In this document: in pieces, positions 1-6,202 of the stretch
Position numbering within the stretch: the first letter of the stretch is position 1
How the letters are laid out: each line of letters starts with the position of its first letter
NCBI GenBank assembly: GCA_015494435.1
Contig: WGBH01000297.1
Location: forward strand, 1-10,333
DNA length: 10,333 nucleotides
Direction: 5' to 3'
Source: Thiotrichaceae bacterium
GTDB lineage: Bacteria > Pseudomonadota > Gammaproteobacteria > Thiotrichales > Thiotrichaceae
Notes under the pieces: model-generated
What the model saw: only the letters and a program-made list of their open reading frames with translations
Database searches by the model: none
What the model was told of the DNA's origin: nothing
Program-made: the position numbers and the translations under genes

Positions 1-743
1 ATAATAAGGTGTTCATTATCAGCAATAGGATTAATTGTTGGTTCAATATCAAGCTGTCGATAAAGCTTAATGATATTGGTATTTAATCGTGTCACTGTCT
101 TACGATCTATATATTGCTGTGATAATAGCACTACCATTTCAATTGGATTAGATTTAATATCAATCCGTTCAAGTTCTACTTTGCGTTGAGTTTCACATTT
201 AATTAAAAAATCAGATAATGAATGTTGACAGGTTGTTTTGATATTGCAATGACACTGTGGATTTAATAACGCTATTTGCGTATATCCTCGTTGTAAAAGT
301 ATCAATTGTTGATTAAACTGATACAGTAAAGCAATAGAGGAATCATAATATTTTAAAATATCCTGCTTTGTATGCCTCATTTTTTTATGATTAAGCGCAT
401 TTATTGAAAAAGATGCATCATCAATTAAAGAGTTTTCAATTGCATCGAGTAATACAATGGCTTGCCAATGCTTGCTAAATAGACTAAAAAACATCTCTGA
501 GAAATTCAGTTTTTTATCTAATAACTCACTAAAAGCAAGTTTAGCGGCCTTTATTGCTAGGCGCGCACCGATCTCGCTTCTAGTAGCACTTAAATGAATT
601 TCAGCGGATGAAGGAAGGCTTTCTGAGAGAATAGCAAAAGAGCCTTGAATGTCCTCAAGCGTAAACTGTTGTGTAAAATAATATTGAGATTTAGATAAAG
701 AACAACTATCTAAAAGCGTCCAATGCTGAGATAGAGATGACAT
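1..743 (-). CDS. Unrecognised protein, 3' end outside the window; possible degenerate PP2C-like domain
   Basis: An open frame of 247 codons runs from ATG at 743 to the left edge without a stop, so the C-terminus is missing. GAAGGA lies 11 bases before the ATG and supports this start. No signal peptide or membrane segment is visible. I do not recognise the protein with confidence. Three stretches recall the bacterial PP2C_2 phosphatase fold: SEIGARLAIKAA (residues 56-67, like the helix after the ADGAGS motif), a hydrophobic double strand at about 134-160 where a GDG motif would sit, and MVVLLSQQ (203-210) where LLATDG is usual. At each place the metal-binding aspartates are absent, so if related it would be an inactive relative. 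A Cys/His cluster (C164, H165, C166, C172, H174, C183) is also present. That the frame is coding is fairly sure; the family suggestion is inference from memory. Confidence 0.75.
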   Translation of the reverse strand, partial: MSSLSQHWTLLDSCSLSKSQYYFTQQFTLEDIQGSFAILSESLPSSAEIHLSATRSEIGARLAIKAAKLAFSELLDKKLNFSEMFFSLFSKHWQAIVLLDAIENSLIDDASFSINALNHKKMRHTKQDILKYYDSSIALLYQFNQQLILLQRGYTQIALLNPQCHCNIKTTCQHSLSDFLIKCETQRKVELERIDIKSNPIEMVVLLSQQYIDRKTVTRLNTNIIKLYRQLDIEPTINPIADNEHLI

Positions 744-822
744 AAAAACAGGTTTCCTTCTTTAATGAATAAAAAATCCAACAAATTCGTAAAACATTTT
801 AATATTCCAACAACACAAGTTT

Positions 823-851
823 ACTCTGTAATCACTAAATATTAACAGAGT
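823..851. repeat. 7-bp inverted repeat between divergent genes
   Basis: ACTCTGT (823-829) and ACAGAGT (845-851) are perfect inverted arms separated by 15 bases. The position between two divergent genes would suit a transcription factor site. Arms of this length are not rare by chance in such DNA, so the role is open. Confidence 0.3.
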
Positions 852-922
852 TTAGCTTAGTAAATGATCCATTGATAAGATGAAAATACAATGATAATGA
901 CTTATAAATACAGGACCAATTG

Positions 923-928
923 TATAAT
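923..928 (+). promoter_or_regulatory. Candidate -10 box for dgt
   Basis: TATAAT is an exact sigma-70 -10 hexamer in front of dgt. No good -35 hexamer lies 16-18 bases upstream; the nearest TGAC core (898-901) is slightly too far. It would give a leader of about 115 bases. In AT-rich DNA this match could be accidental. Confidence 0.3.
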
Positions 929-1050
929 AAGCAATCATTTATTTATCTAATTTTTACGCAACTATAACAAAGCTGAATGACTTGTTTCTGCTGATTATTA
1001 ATTTTGGTTATTAATTAAACATAAAAAATATCAAACTTTGGTTACTTACA

Positions 1051-2193
1051 ATGAAAGCATCTTATGCCGCAAATCCTCAACAATCTCTCGGACGCACCTA
1101 TTTAGAGCGCTCTTCTAATTCACGCAGTGAATTTCAACGTGACCGTGATCGTATTATTCATTCCACAGCGTTTCGTCGCTTGGAATACAAAACCCAAGTG
1201 TTTGTCAATCATGAAGGGGATCTTTATCGTACTCGCCTCACGCATTCAATAGAGGTCTCTCAAATAGCCCGCTCTGTTGCTAGAATATTGCAATTAGATG
1301 AAGATTTAACAGAAGCCATTGCCCTAGCGCATGATTTAGGTCATACCCCCTTTGGACATGCAGGACAAGATGCCTTAAATACTTGTATGCAATCATTTGG
1401 TGGTTTTGAACATAATCTACAATCATTGCGTGTTGTGGATCATTTAGAAAAAAAATACGCTGATTTTGATGGGCTGAATCTAAGTTTTGAAACCCGCGAA
1501 GGTATTTTAAAACATTGCTCGCTTAAAAATGCGAAACAATTAGGGGATGTTGGCTTGCGCTTTATTAAGAAACAACAACCTTCACTTGAAGCTCAACTGA
1601 CTAATATTGCGGATCAAATTGCTTATAATCATCATGATATTGATGATGGTTTACGTTCTGGATTAATCAGTGTAGAACAACTATGTGAGATAGAACTCTT
1701 TTCAATACAGTATCAAAAGGTTAAGCAAAAATATCCTAAACTAGAAATAACACGTCAAATACATGAAATAATTCGTCGTATGATCGGATCACAAATCAAA
1801 GACTTAGTTAAAACCAGTCAGAAAAATATTGCTAATGCAGGCGTAAAAACGATTGAAGAGGTGCGAACTAGTGAGGCTTTAATTTGTTCCAGCGAAGAAA
1901 TAATAAAACAAAACCAACAATTAAAAAACTTCTTGCGCCAAAATCTCTATTATCATCATAAAGTCTATCGCATGACTCGCAAGGCACATCAAATCATTGA
2001 GGCACTGTTTGATACTTTTTTAGAAGATAATCGTTTACTTCCTCCAGAGCATCAAAGCTATGCAAACACCGCTTTACAAAAGGAAGGCAAAACGGGGCAG
2101 GCAAGAATTATTGCCGATTATATTGCAGGCATGACAGACCGTTATGCCATTAATGAACATCATAAACTATTTGGTTATGGCGAAGTCTTTTAG
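1051..2193 (+). CDS. dgt: Deoxyguanosinetriphosphate triphosphohydrolase-like protein (dNTPase, HD superfamily)
   Basis: This enzyme hydrolyses dNTPs to the deoxynucleoside and triphosphate in the cytoplasm, which affects dNTP pools and DNA replication fidelity. The 380 residues match the shorter (type 2) dGTPase-like family. The N-terminal block RSEFQRDRDRIIHSTAFRRL (residues 25-44) is diagnostic. The HD metal site is complete: H65 in LTHS, H94-D95 in AHDLGHTPFGHAG, and D188 in ADQIAYNHHD. The ATG at 1051 agrees with the usual family N-terminus (YAANPQQSLGR), but no Shine-Dalgarno sequence is visible before it. The gene is divergent from the edge gene and converges on the yihY-type gene, overlapping it by 27 bases, so it is probably transcribed alone. 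Substrate preference in this subfamily is often broad, so strict dGTP specificity should not be assumed. Confidence 0.94.
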   Translation: MKASYAANPQQSLGRTYLERSSNSRSEFQRDRDRIIHSTAFRRLEYKTQVFVNHEGDLYRTRLTHSIEVSQIARSVARILQLDEDLTEAIALAHDLGHTPFGHAGQDALNTCMQSFGGFEHNLQSLRVVDHLEKKYADFDGLNLSFETREGILKHCSLKNAKQLGDVGLRFIKKQQPSLEAQLTNIADQIAYNHHDIDDGLRSGLISVEQLCEIELFSIQYQKVKQKYPKLEITRQIHEIIRRMIGSQIKDLVKTSQKNIANAGVKTIEEVRTSEALICSSEEIIKQNQQLKNFLRQNLYYHHKVYRMTRKAHQIIEALFDTFLEDNRLLPPEHQSYANTALQKEGKTGQARIIADYIAGMTDRYAINEHHKLFGYGEVF

Positions 2194-3432
2194 ACTTCTA
2201 TCAGCTTTCGCTTCATTTTTTGCGTCATAACTCACTAGCGATTGGTTTCCATTGAGTAAATCTTGCATTAATTTTTGTTGGCTTTGATCGCCTTGTGCAA
2301 TCGCTTCTTTTACCTCGTTGATTTTTACATCTTCTGCGGCACAGCTTAAAATATAGCGGGGTGGTTTATCGGCATTACAGCTAATAAAATGGTGCGCTTG
2401 TAGAACCATTAGAACATTTTCAAGATAAGCATCTGAGATTTTCATCTTTTCAGCTAATTGACTTAATGTTAGCGCCGTTTGCTTGGCATAAAAACGTTTT
2501 GTTATCAATTTAATCGTTGATAATGCCAAAATTTCAATAACAATAGGGCTAAGTGATTTTGTATGATGTGAGTAACGTGCTTGCTGTGGATATTGAATAT
2601 AAAAAGCAATACGTGAACCAAAAAGGAGAATCAACCAACTGGCATACATCCAAAGCATAAATACAAGCAAACTAGCAAAGGCAGAATAAATAGCGGCTTG
2701 AGAGCTAGAGTTCACCACAAATGCCGCAAAAATACTACCCGTTATATACCAACTAATCGCTGCTATTATAGCAGCAATGAGAGCTGCTTTAAGTTTTACA
2801 GTGGTGTTAGGAATAAGGATGTAAACAAAGGTAAAGCCAAGTACAGAAACAAGTTTAGATAATTGTGGATTAATAGTTTCTATTGAAAAGATGTCCTTAA
2901 TCCAACTATTATCAAGCAAGCTGACCCATAGACCAACCGCAGTGAAAATCAAAATAGGGCCTAAAATAATCAAACTCAAATAATGCTGTAAGCGATTAAT
3001 AAGGTCACGCGATCTTTTTACCTTCCAAGTAAAATTCAGCGCTTCCTCTATTTTATTCATCAAGGAAATACTGGTATAAATCAGCACTAGCAAACCAATA
3101 GCACCTAAAACACCCACATTAACATTAGCAACAAAATCATTAATACGTCCAACAATCTCAACGCCTTGTTCTCCAAGAGGTTCTAACATTTGCAGTAAAA
3201 GCGGTTGTATTTGATTATGTACACCAAAGGATTTTAGCACTGAAAAACTCAATGCTAATAATGGCACTAATGATAATAAAGTAATATAAACCAATCCCAT
3301 AGCACGAATAGTAATACGGCCTTCTAAGAAATCATTCAAAAGCGCATAGGCAATAAAATAGACTTTGCATCCGAAAGAAGAATGACCAGAAAGACATATT
3401 TTTTGTAAAGGGTGGGATTTTTTTTGGCTCAT
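2167..3432 (-). CDS. YihY family inner membrane protein (UPF0761) with C-terminal winged-helix-like extension
   Basis: This is a 421-residue polytopic inner-membrane protein of the YihY/UPF0761 family, once mislabelled ribonuclease BN; its biochemical role is not established. About six hydrophobic segments are visible, near residues 45-67, 105-127, 150-171, 193-209, 214-236 and 247-273. Family-like motifs include ALNFTWKVKRSR (131-142) and WMYASWLILLFGSRIAFYIQ (261-280). After the membrane part, residues about 297-352 (LTLSQLAEKMKISDAYLENV) look like a winged-helix domain, as in the longer members of the family; the final 50 or so residues are polar. A GAGGA sequence lies 4 bases before the ATG at 3432, slightly close but supportive. 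The gene is divergent from hemB and convergent with dgt. Family placement is secure, function is not. Confidence 0.88.
   Translation of the reverse strand: MSQKKSHPLQKICLSGHSSFGCKVYFIAYALLNDFLEGRITIRAMGLVYITLLSLVPLLALSFSVLKSFGVHNQIQPLLLQMLEPLGEQGVEIVGRINDFVANVNVGVLGAIGLLVLIYTSISLMNKIEEALNFTWKVKRSRDLINRLQHYLSLIILGPILIFTAVGLWVSLLDNSWIKDIFSIETINPQLSKLVSVLGFTFVYILIPNTTVKLKAALIAAIIAAISWYITGSIFAAFVVNSSSQAAIYSAFASLLVFMLWMYASWLILLFGSRIAFYIQYPQQARYSHHTKSLSPIVIEILALSTIKLITKRFYAKQTALTLSQLAEKMKISDAYLENVLMVLQAHHFISCNADKPPRYILSCAAEDVKINEVKEAIAQGDQSQQKLMQDLLNGNQSLVSYDAKNEAKADRSLKDFAITK
2182..2198. terminator. Hairpin in the convergent dgt/yihY overlap
   Basis: GAAGTCT (2182-2188) and AGACTTC (2192-2198) form a perfect 7-bp stem with a 3-base loop. 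The structure contains the dgt stop codon (2191-2193) and lies inside the last codons of the opposing gene. Neither side has an immediate strong T-run, though the plus strand becomes T-rich about 15 bases later. A role as a two-sided transcript end is plausible but unproved. Confidence 0.35.
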
Positions 3433-3440
3433 TTAATCCT

Positions 3441-3463
3441 CATAAGTAAGTGGGCATAAGTAA
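3441..3463. repeat. 9-bp direct repeat upstream of the yihY-type gene
   Basis: CATAAGTAA occurs twice, at 3441-3449 and 3455-3463, with a 14-base period. It lies just upstream of the yihY-type ribosome binding site, so it would be in that gene's leader or promoter. The role is unknown. Confidence 0.35.
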
Positions 3464-3486
3464 TATCTGAATCTCTATAGAAGCAT

Positions 3487-3519
3487 AGATTAGTTAAGAA
3501 AAAAATTATTAATTAATCT
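3487..3519. repeat. Inverted repeat in the yihY/hemB divergent region
   Basis: AGATTAGTTAA (3487-3497) pairs with TTAATTAATCT (3509-3519) at 10 of 11 positions; the exception is a G-U wobble in plus-strand RNA. The loop is 11 bases and A-rich. It has very low GC, so it is more likely a DNA-binding site than a stable RNA hairpin, or it may be chance in AT-rich DNA. Confidence 0.3.
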
Positions 3520-3587
3520 TAGCAGTGAAGTTCCTTAGGCTATCTCTAAAAAGCTCTCGCGTTTTATTTTTATTCTTGAAATAATAT

Positions 3588-3596
3588 TGTGATAAT
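3588..3596 (+). promoter_or_regulatory. Extended -10 promoter candidate for hemB
   Basis: TGTGATAAT carries the TGn extension followed by GATAAT, five of six matches to the sigma-70 -10 hexamer. Extended -10 promoters do not need a good -35 box, and none is evident here. Transcription would begin near 3603, leaving a leader of about 25 bases before the ATG at 3628. Confidence 0.45.
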
Positions 3597-3627
3597 TTTT
3601 TCCCCTACACCATGATTGGATTTTTCT

Positions 3628-4638
3628 ATGACTACTTTAACAGGTCGTTATCCCCACACGCGTTTACGTCGTATGCGTCGAGATGATTTTTCACGTCGTT
3701 TAATGCGTGAAAATATTTTAACAGTAAATGATTTAATTTATCCTGTGTTTGTTATTGAGGGTGAAAATCAACGTGAAACGATTACTTCAATGCCAGGTGT
3801 GGAGCGTTTAAGTATTGATTTATTGGTCGAAGAAGCGCAAATGATCGCACACTTAGGTGTGCCAGCAATGGCTATTTTTCCTGTGGTGGGTGTCGATAAT
3901 AAATCAGAGTTAGCCGAGGAAGCTTATAACCCTGAAGGATTAGCGCAACGAGCAGTACGGGCAGTAAAAGCGGCTGTGCCTGAGCTGGGCATTATTACCG
4001 ATGTGGCACTTGATCCCTTTACATCGCATGGTCAAGACGGTTTAATGAATGATGAAGGGTATATTATTAATGATGAAACGGTTAAGGTGTTGGTTAAGCA
4101 AGCACTCTCCCATGCGCTGGCAGGAGCGGATATTGTCGCACCATCGGATATGATGGATGGTCGTATTGGTGCTATTCGTGTTGCGTTAGAGGATGCAGGT
4201 TTTAGCAATACGCGTATTTTAGCCTATTCGGCTAAATATGCTTCTAGTTTCTATGGTCCTTTTCGGGATGCAGTGGGTTCTGCGGGTAATTTAGCAGGGG
4301 GCAATAAGTATAGTTATCAAATGGATCCTGCTAATTCAGATGAAGCATTGCATGAAGTGGCGTTAGATTTACAGGAAGGGGCTGATATGGTGATGGTCAA
4401 GCCGGGTATGCCTTATTTGGATATTGTGCGTCGTATTAAAGATGAATTTAAAGCACCGACTTATATTTATCAGGTTAGCGGTGAGTATGCGATGTTAAAA
4501 GCAGCAGGGCAAAATGGTTGGATTGATGAACAAGCCTGTGTACTTGAAGCATTAACGAGTATGAAGCGTGCAGGAGCCGATGGTATTTTAACCTATTTTG
4601 CCAAGGAGGTCGCACAGTGGTTAAGAAGTTCCAAGTAA
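3628..4638 (+). CDS. hemB: Delta-aminolevulinic acid dehydratase (porphobilinogen synthase)
   Basis: HemB condenses two 5-aminolevulinate molecules to porphobilinogen, the second common step of tetrapyrrole synthesis, in the cytoplasm. The 336-residue protein closely resembles the Pseudomonas-type enzyme from RMRRDDFSRRLMREN onward. The two Schiff-base lysines are K203 (AYSAKYASSFYGPFRD) and K258 (MVMVKPGMPYLD). At the metal site the zinc-type cysteines are replaced: residues 124-138 read TDVALDPFTSHGQDG, with D125, A127, D129 and D137. This is the magnesium-dependent class. The ATG at 3628 is chosen because GGA (3618-3620) sits 7 bases upstream; an in-frame TTG at 3616 would overlap that site and add four residues not typical of the family. 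The gene heads the run with aroE, maf, rng and nit; aroE follows after 14 bases. Confidence 0.96.
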   Translation: MTTLTGRYPHTRLRRMRRDDFSRRLMRENILTVNDLIYPVFVIEGENQRETITSMPGVERLSIDLLVEEAQMIAHLGVPAMAIFPVVGVDNKSELAEEAYNPEGLAQRAVRAVKAAVPELGIITDVALDPFTSHGQDGLMNDEGYIINDETVKVLVKQALSHALAGADIVAPSDMMDGRIGAIRVALEDAGFSNTRILAYSAKYASSFYGPFRDAVGSAGNLAGGNKYSYQMDPANSDEALHEVALDLQEGADMVMVKPGMPYLDIVRRIKDEFKAPTYIYQVSGEYAMLKAAGQNGWIDEQACVLEALTSMKRAGADGILTYFAKEVAQWLRSSK

Positions 4639-4652
4639 AGGATAAAATTTAA

Positions 4653-5504
4653 ATGAACAAAGTGGTCATTGATCAATATGCTGTTATTGGCAATCCGATA
4701 AAGCACAGTAAATCTCCCATTATTCATGCTATGTTCGCTCAACAAACCAATGATTTGATGTGTTATGACGCTATTTTCTCCTCATTGGATGGGTTTGTTG
4801 ATAGGGTAAAAGAATTCCAGCAACAAGGGGGGAAAGGGCTAAATATAACCGTTCCTTTTAAAGAACAGGCATGGGAATTAGCCGATGAATTGAGCGATTA
4901 TGCACAGTCCTCTGGTGCTGTGAATACCTTTATGTTTAATCAAGATGGTAGTATTTATGGCGCTAATACAGACGGTATTGGTTTGGTGCGTGATTTGAAA
5001 GAGCGTTACCAAATTGACTTAACGCATAAACGTGTTTTGTTACTTGGTGCTGGGGGTGCAGCTAAAGGGGTGATGCAACCCTTGTTAGAAGCGGGGATTA
5101 AGGCGCTTGTTATTGCTAATCGCACTGAGCAAAGAGCAGAAACATTAGCGACAAATTTTGTGAATTGTGCCAAAGAGCTTGGCTGTGAAATACGAGGCGG
5201 CAGTTATAATGATTTGCGTGGGCAAAAGCCATTTGATCTTATTATCAATGCCACTGCTGCTAGTTTGCAGGGGATTATGCCACCGATGCCAGCGTCTTGT
5301 TTATATGATAAAAGTGCCTGTTATGACTTGATGTATGGCGGTCAACCAACCGCATTTGAGTCTTGGTGTAAAAATAATGGGGCGGCATTGGTCATGAATG
5401 GTTTAGGTATGTTAGTTGAGCAAGCCGCAGAATCTTATTCCATTTGGCGTGGTAGATTACCTGAAACCAAGCCTGTATTAGAGAATTTATTAGTCTCTTG
5501 GTGA
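4653..5504 (+). CDS. aroE: Shikimate dehydrogenase (NADP+)
   Basis: AroE reduces 3-dehydroshikimate to shikimate with NADPH in the chorismate pathway to aromatic amino acids and folate. The 283 residues are normal for the family. The substrate domain shows NPIKHSKSPIIH (residues 14-25), LNITVPFKE with catalytic K70, N91 and GANTDGIG with catalytic D107. The nucleotide-binding domain has the glycine-rich loop GAGGAAKG (132-139) and NRT (156-158), whose arginine normally contacts the NADP 2'-phosphate, which favours AroE over the NAD-using quinate-type YdiB. AAGGA (4638-4642) is 10 bases before the ATG and overlaps the hemB stop. maf begins 7 bases after its stop, so hemB, aroE and maf are very probably co-transcribed. 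Confidence 0.96.
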   Translation: MNKVVIDQYAVIGNPIKHSKSPIIHAMFAQQTNDLMCYDAIFSSLDGFVDRVKEFQQQGGKGLNITVPFKEQAWELADELSDYAQSSGAVNTFMFNQDGSIYGANTDGIGLVRDLKERYQIDLTHKRVLLLGAGGAAKGVMQPLLEAGIKALVIANRTEQRAETLATNFVNCAKELGCEIRGGSYNDLRGQKPFDLIINATAASLQGIMPPMPASCLYDKSACYDLMYGGQPTAFESWCKNNGAALVMNGLGMLVEQAAESYSIWRGRLPETKPVLENLLVSW

Positions 5505-5511
5505 CGTTGTT

Positions 5512-6066
5512 ATGAAAATTATATTAGCTTCAGCCTCTCCCCGTCGGGGTGAATTATTAAATCAGATCGGCATTGAATATCAAAGCCATCCCGTTGATAT
5601 TGATGAATCACCCCGTAAAAATGAATCAACAGAGAGGTTAGTACAACGTTTAGCAATTGAGAAAGTACAGACAGCCTATCAACAATTACAAACAGATTTA
5701 CCCATATTAGGCTCGGATACTTTAGGCTGGCTGGATAAAGAAATTTTAGTTAAGCCACGTGATTTTGAACATGCGCGCTCTATGTTGCGTCAGATGTCGA
5801 ATAATATACATCAAATTATGACAGCAGTGGCAATATACTATCAAGGTAAAGTAACAACCGCATTGAATATCAATCAGGTTTATTTTCGTTCTATTTCAGA
5901 TGAAGAAATTAAAGCCTATTGGGAAACAGGCGAACCACAGGGCAAAGCAGGGGGGTATGCAATCCAAGGCAGAGGAGCGCTTTTTGTTAGACATATTGAA
6001 GGCTCTTATTCGGGTATTATGGGTTTACCTTTATATGAAGTTGGTCAGCTTTTAAACGACCTCTAG
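5512..6066 (+). CDS. maf: Maf family nucleoside triphosphate pyrophosphatase (YhdE type, dTTP/UTP)
   Basis: Maf proteins hydrolyse non-canonical or excess nucleotides to monophosphates in the cytoplasm; the YhdE group prefers dTTP, UTP and modified pyrimidine nucleotides. The 184-residue protein starts with the signature SASPRRGELL (7-16). It also has GSDT with catalytic-type D69, KPRD (81-84), HQIMTAVAI (100-108) and the closing block GGYAIQGRGALFV to GSYSGIMGLPLYE, which is YhdE-like rather than YceF-like. GGTGA at the end of aroE (5500-5504, containing its stop) acts as the ribosome site 7 bases before the ATG. Maf next to rng is the familiar gammaproteobacterial arrangement, though the mreBCD genes that often precede it are not here. 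The substrate group is inferred from motifs. Confidence 0.92.
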   Translation: MKIILASASPRRGELLNQIGIEYQSHPVDIDESPRKNESTERLVQRLAIEKVQTAYQQLQTDLPILGSDTLGWLDKEILVKPRDFEHARSMLRQMSNNIHQIMTAVAIYYQGKVTTALNINQVYFRSISDEEIKAYWETGEPQGKAGGYAIQGRGALFVRHIEGSYSGIMGLPLYEVGQLLNDL

Positions 6067-6145
6067 CCTTACTCTTGTTTCATCAGTATTTATTATCGTG
6101 TAGTTTATGTTTTGAAGATTCTTTAAGGCTCTTCGAAACTATAAG

Positions 6146-6173
6146 GTAGATTACTTAGTCCTAAGTAATCTAC
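6146..6173 (+). promoter_or_regulatory. Perfect 13-bp inverted repeat in the rng leader
   Basis: GTAGATTACTTAG (6146-6158) and CTAAGTAATCTAC (6161-6173) are exact inverted arms with only TC between them. In RNA this would fold as about 12 base pairs closed by a GUCC tetraloop, ending 29 bases before the rng ATG. No T-run follows on either strand, which argues against an ordinary terminator. It could be a leader structure controlling rng mRNA, a processing site, or a palindromic operator. Confidence 0.55.
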
Positions 6174-6202
6174 TCCCACCATCAATAACAAGAGAGATAA
6201 TA

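Larger units (their letters stand above)
744..1050. other. AT-rich divergent intergenic region
   Basis: This 307-base gap separates the leftward edge gene from dgt. I see no convincing open frame on either strand and no RNA gene. It contains an inverted repeat (ACTCTGT at 823-829 and ACAGAGT at 845-851) and a consensus -10 hexamer at 923-928. It presumably carries the promoters of both flanking genes. Confidence 0.6.

Noticed and set aside
3616..3627. TTG at 3616 as the hemB start
   Set aside because: It would overlap the GGA ribosome site of ATG 3628 and add residues that are not part of the family N-terminus.
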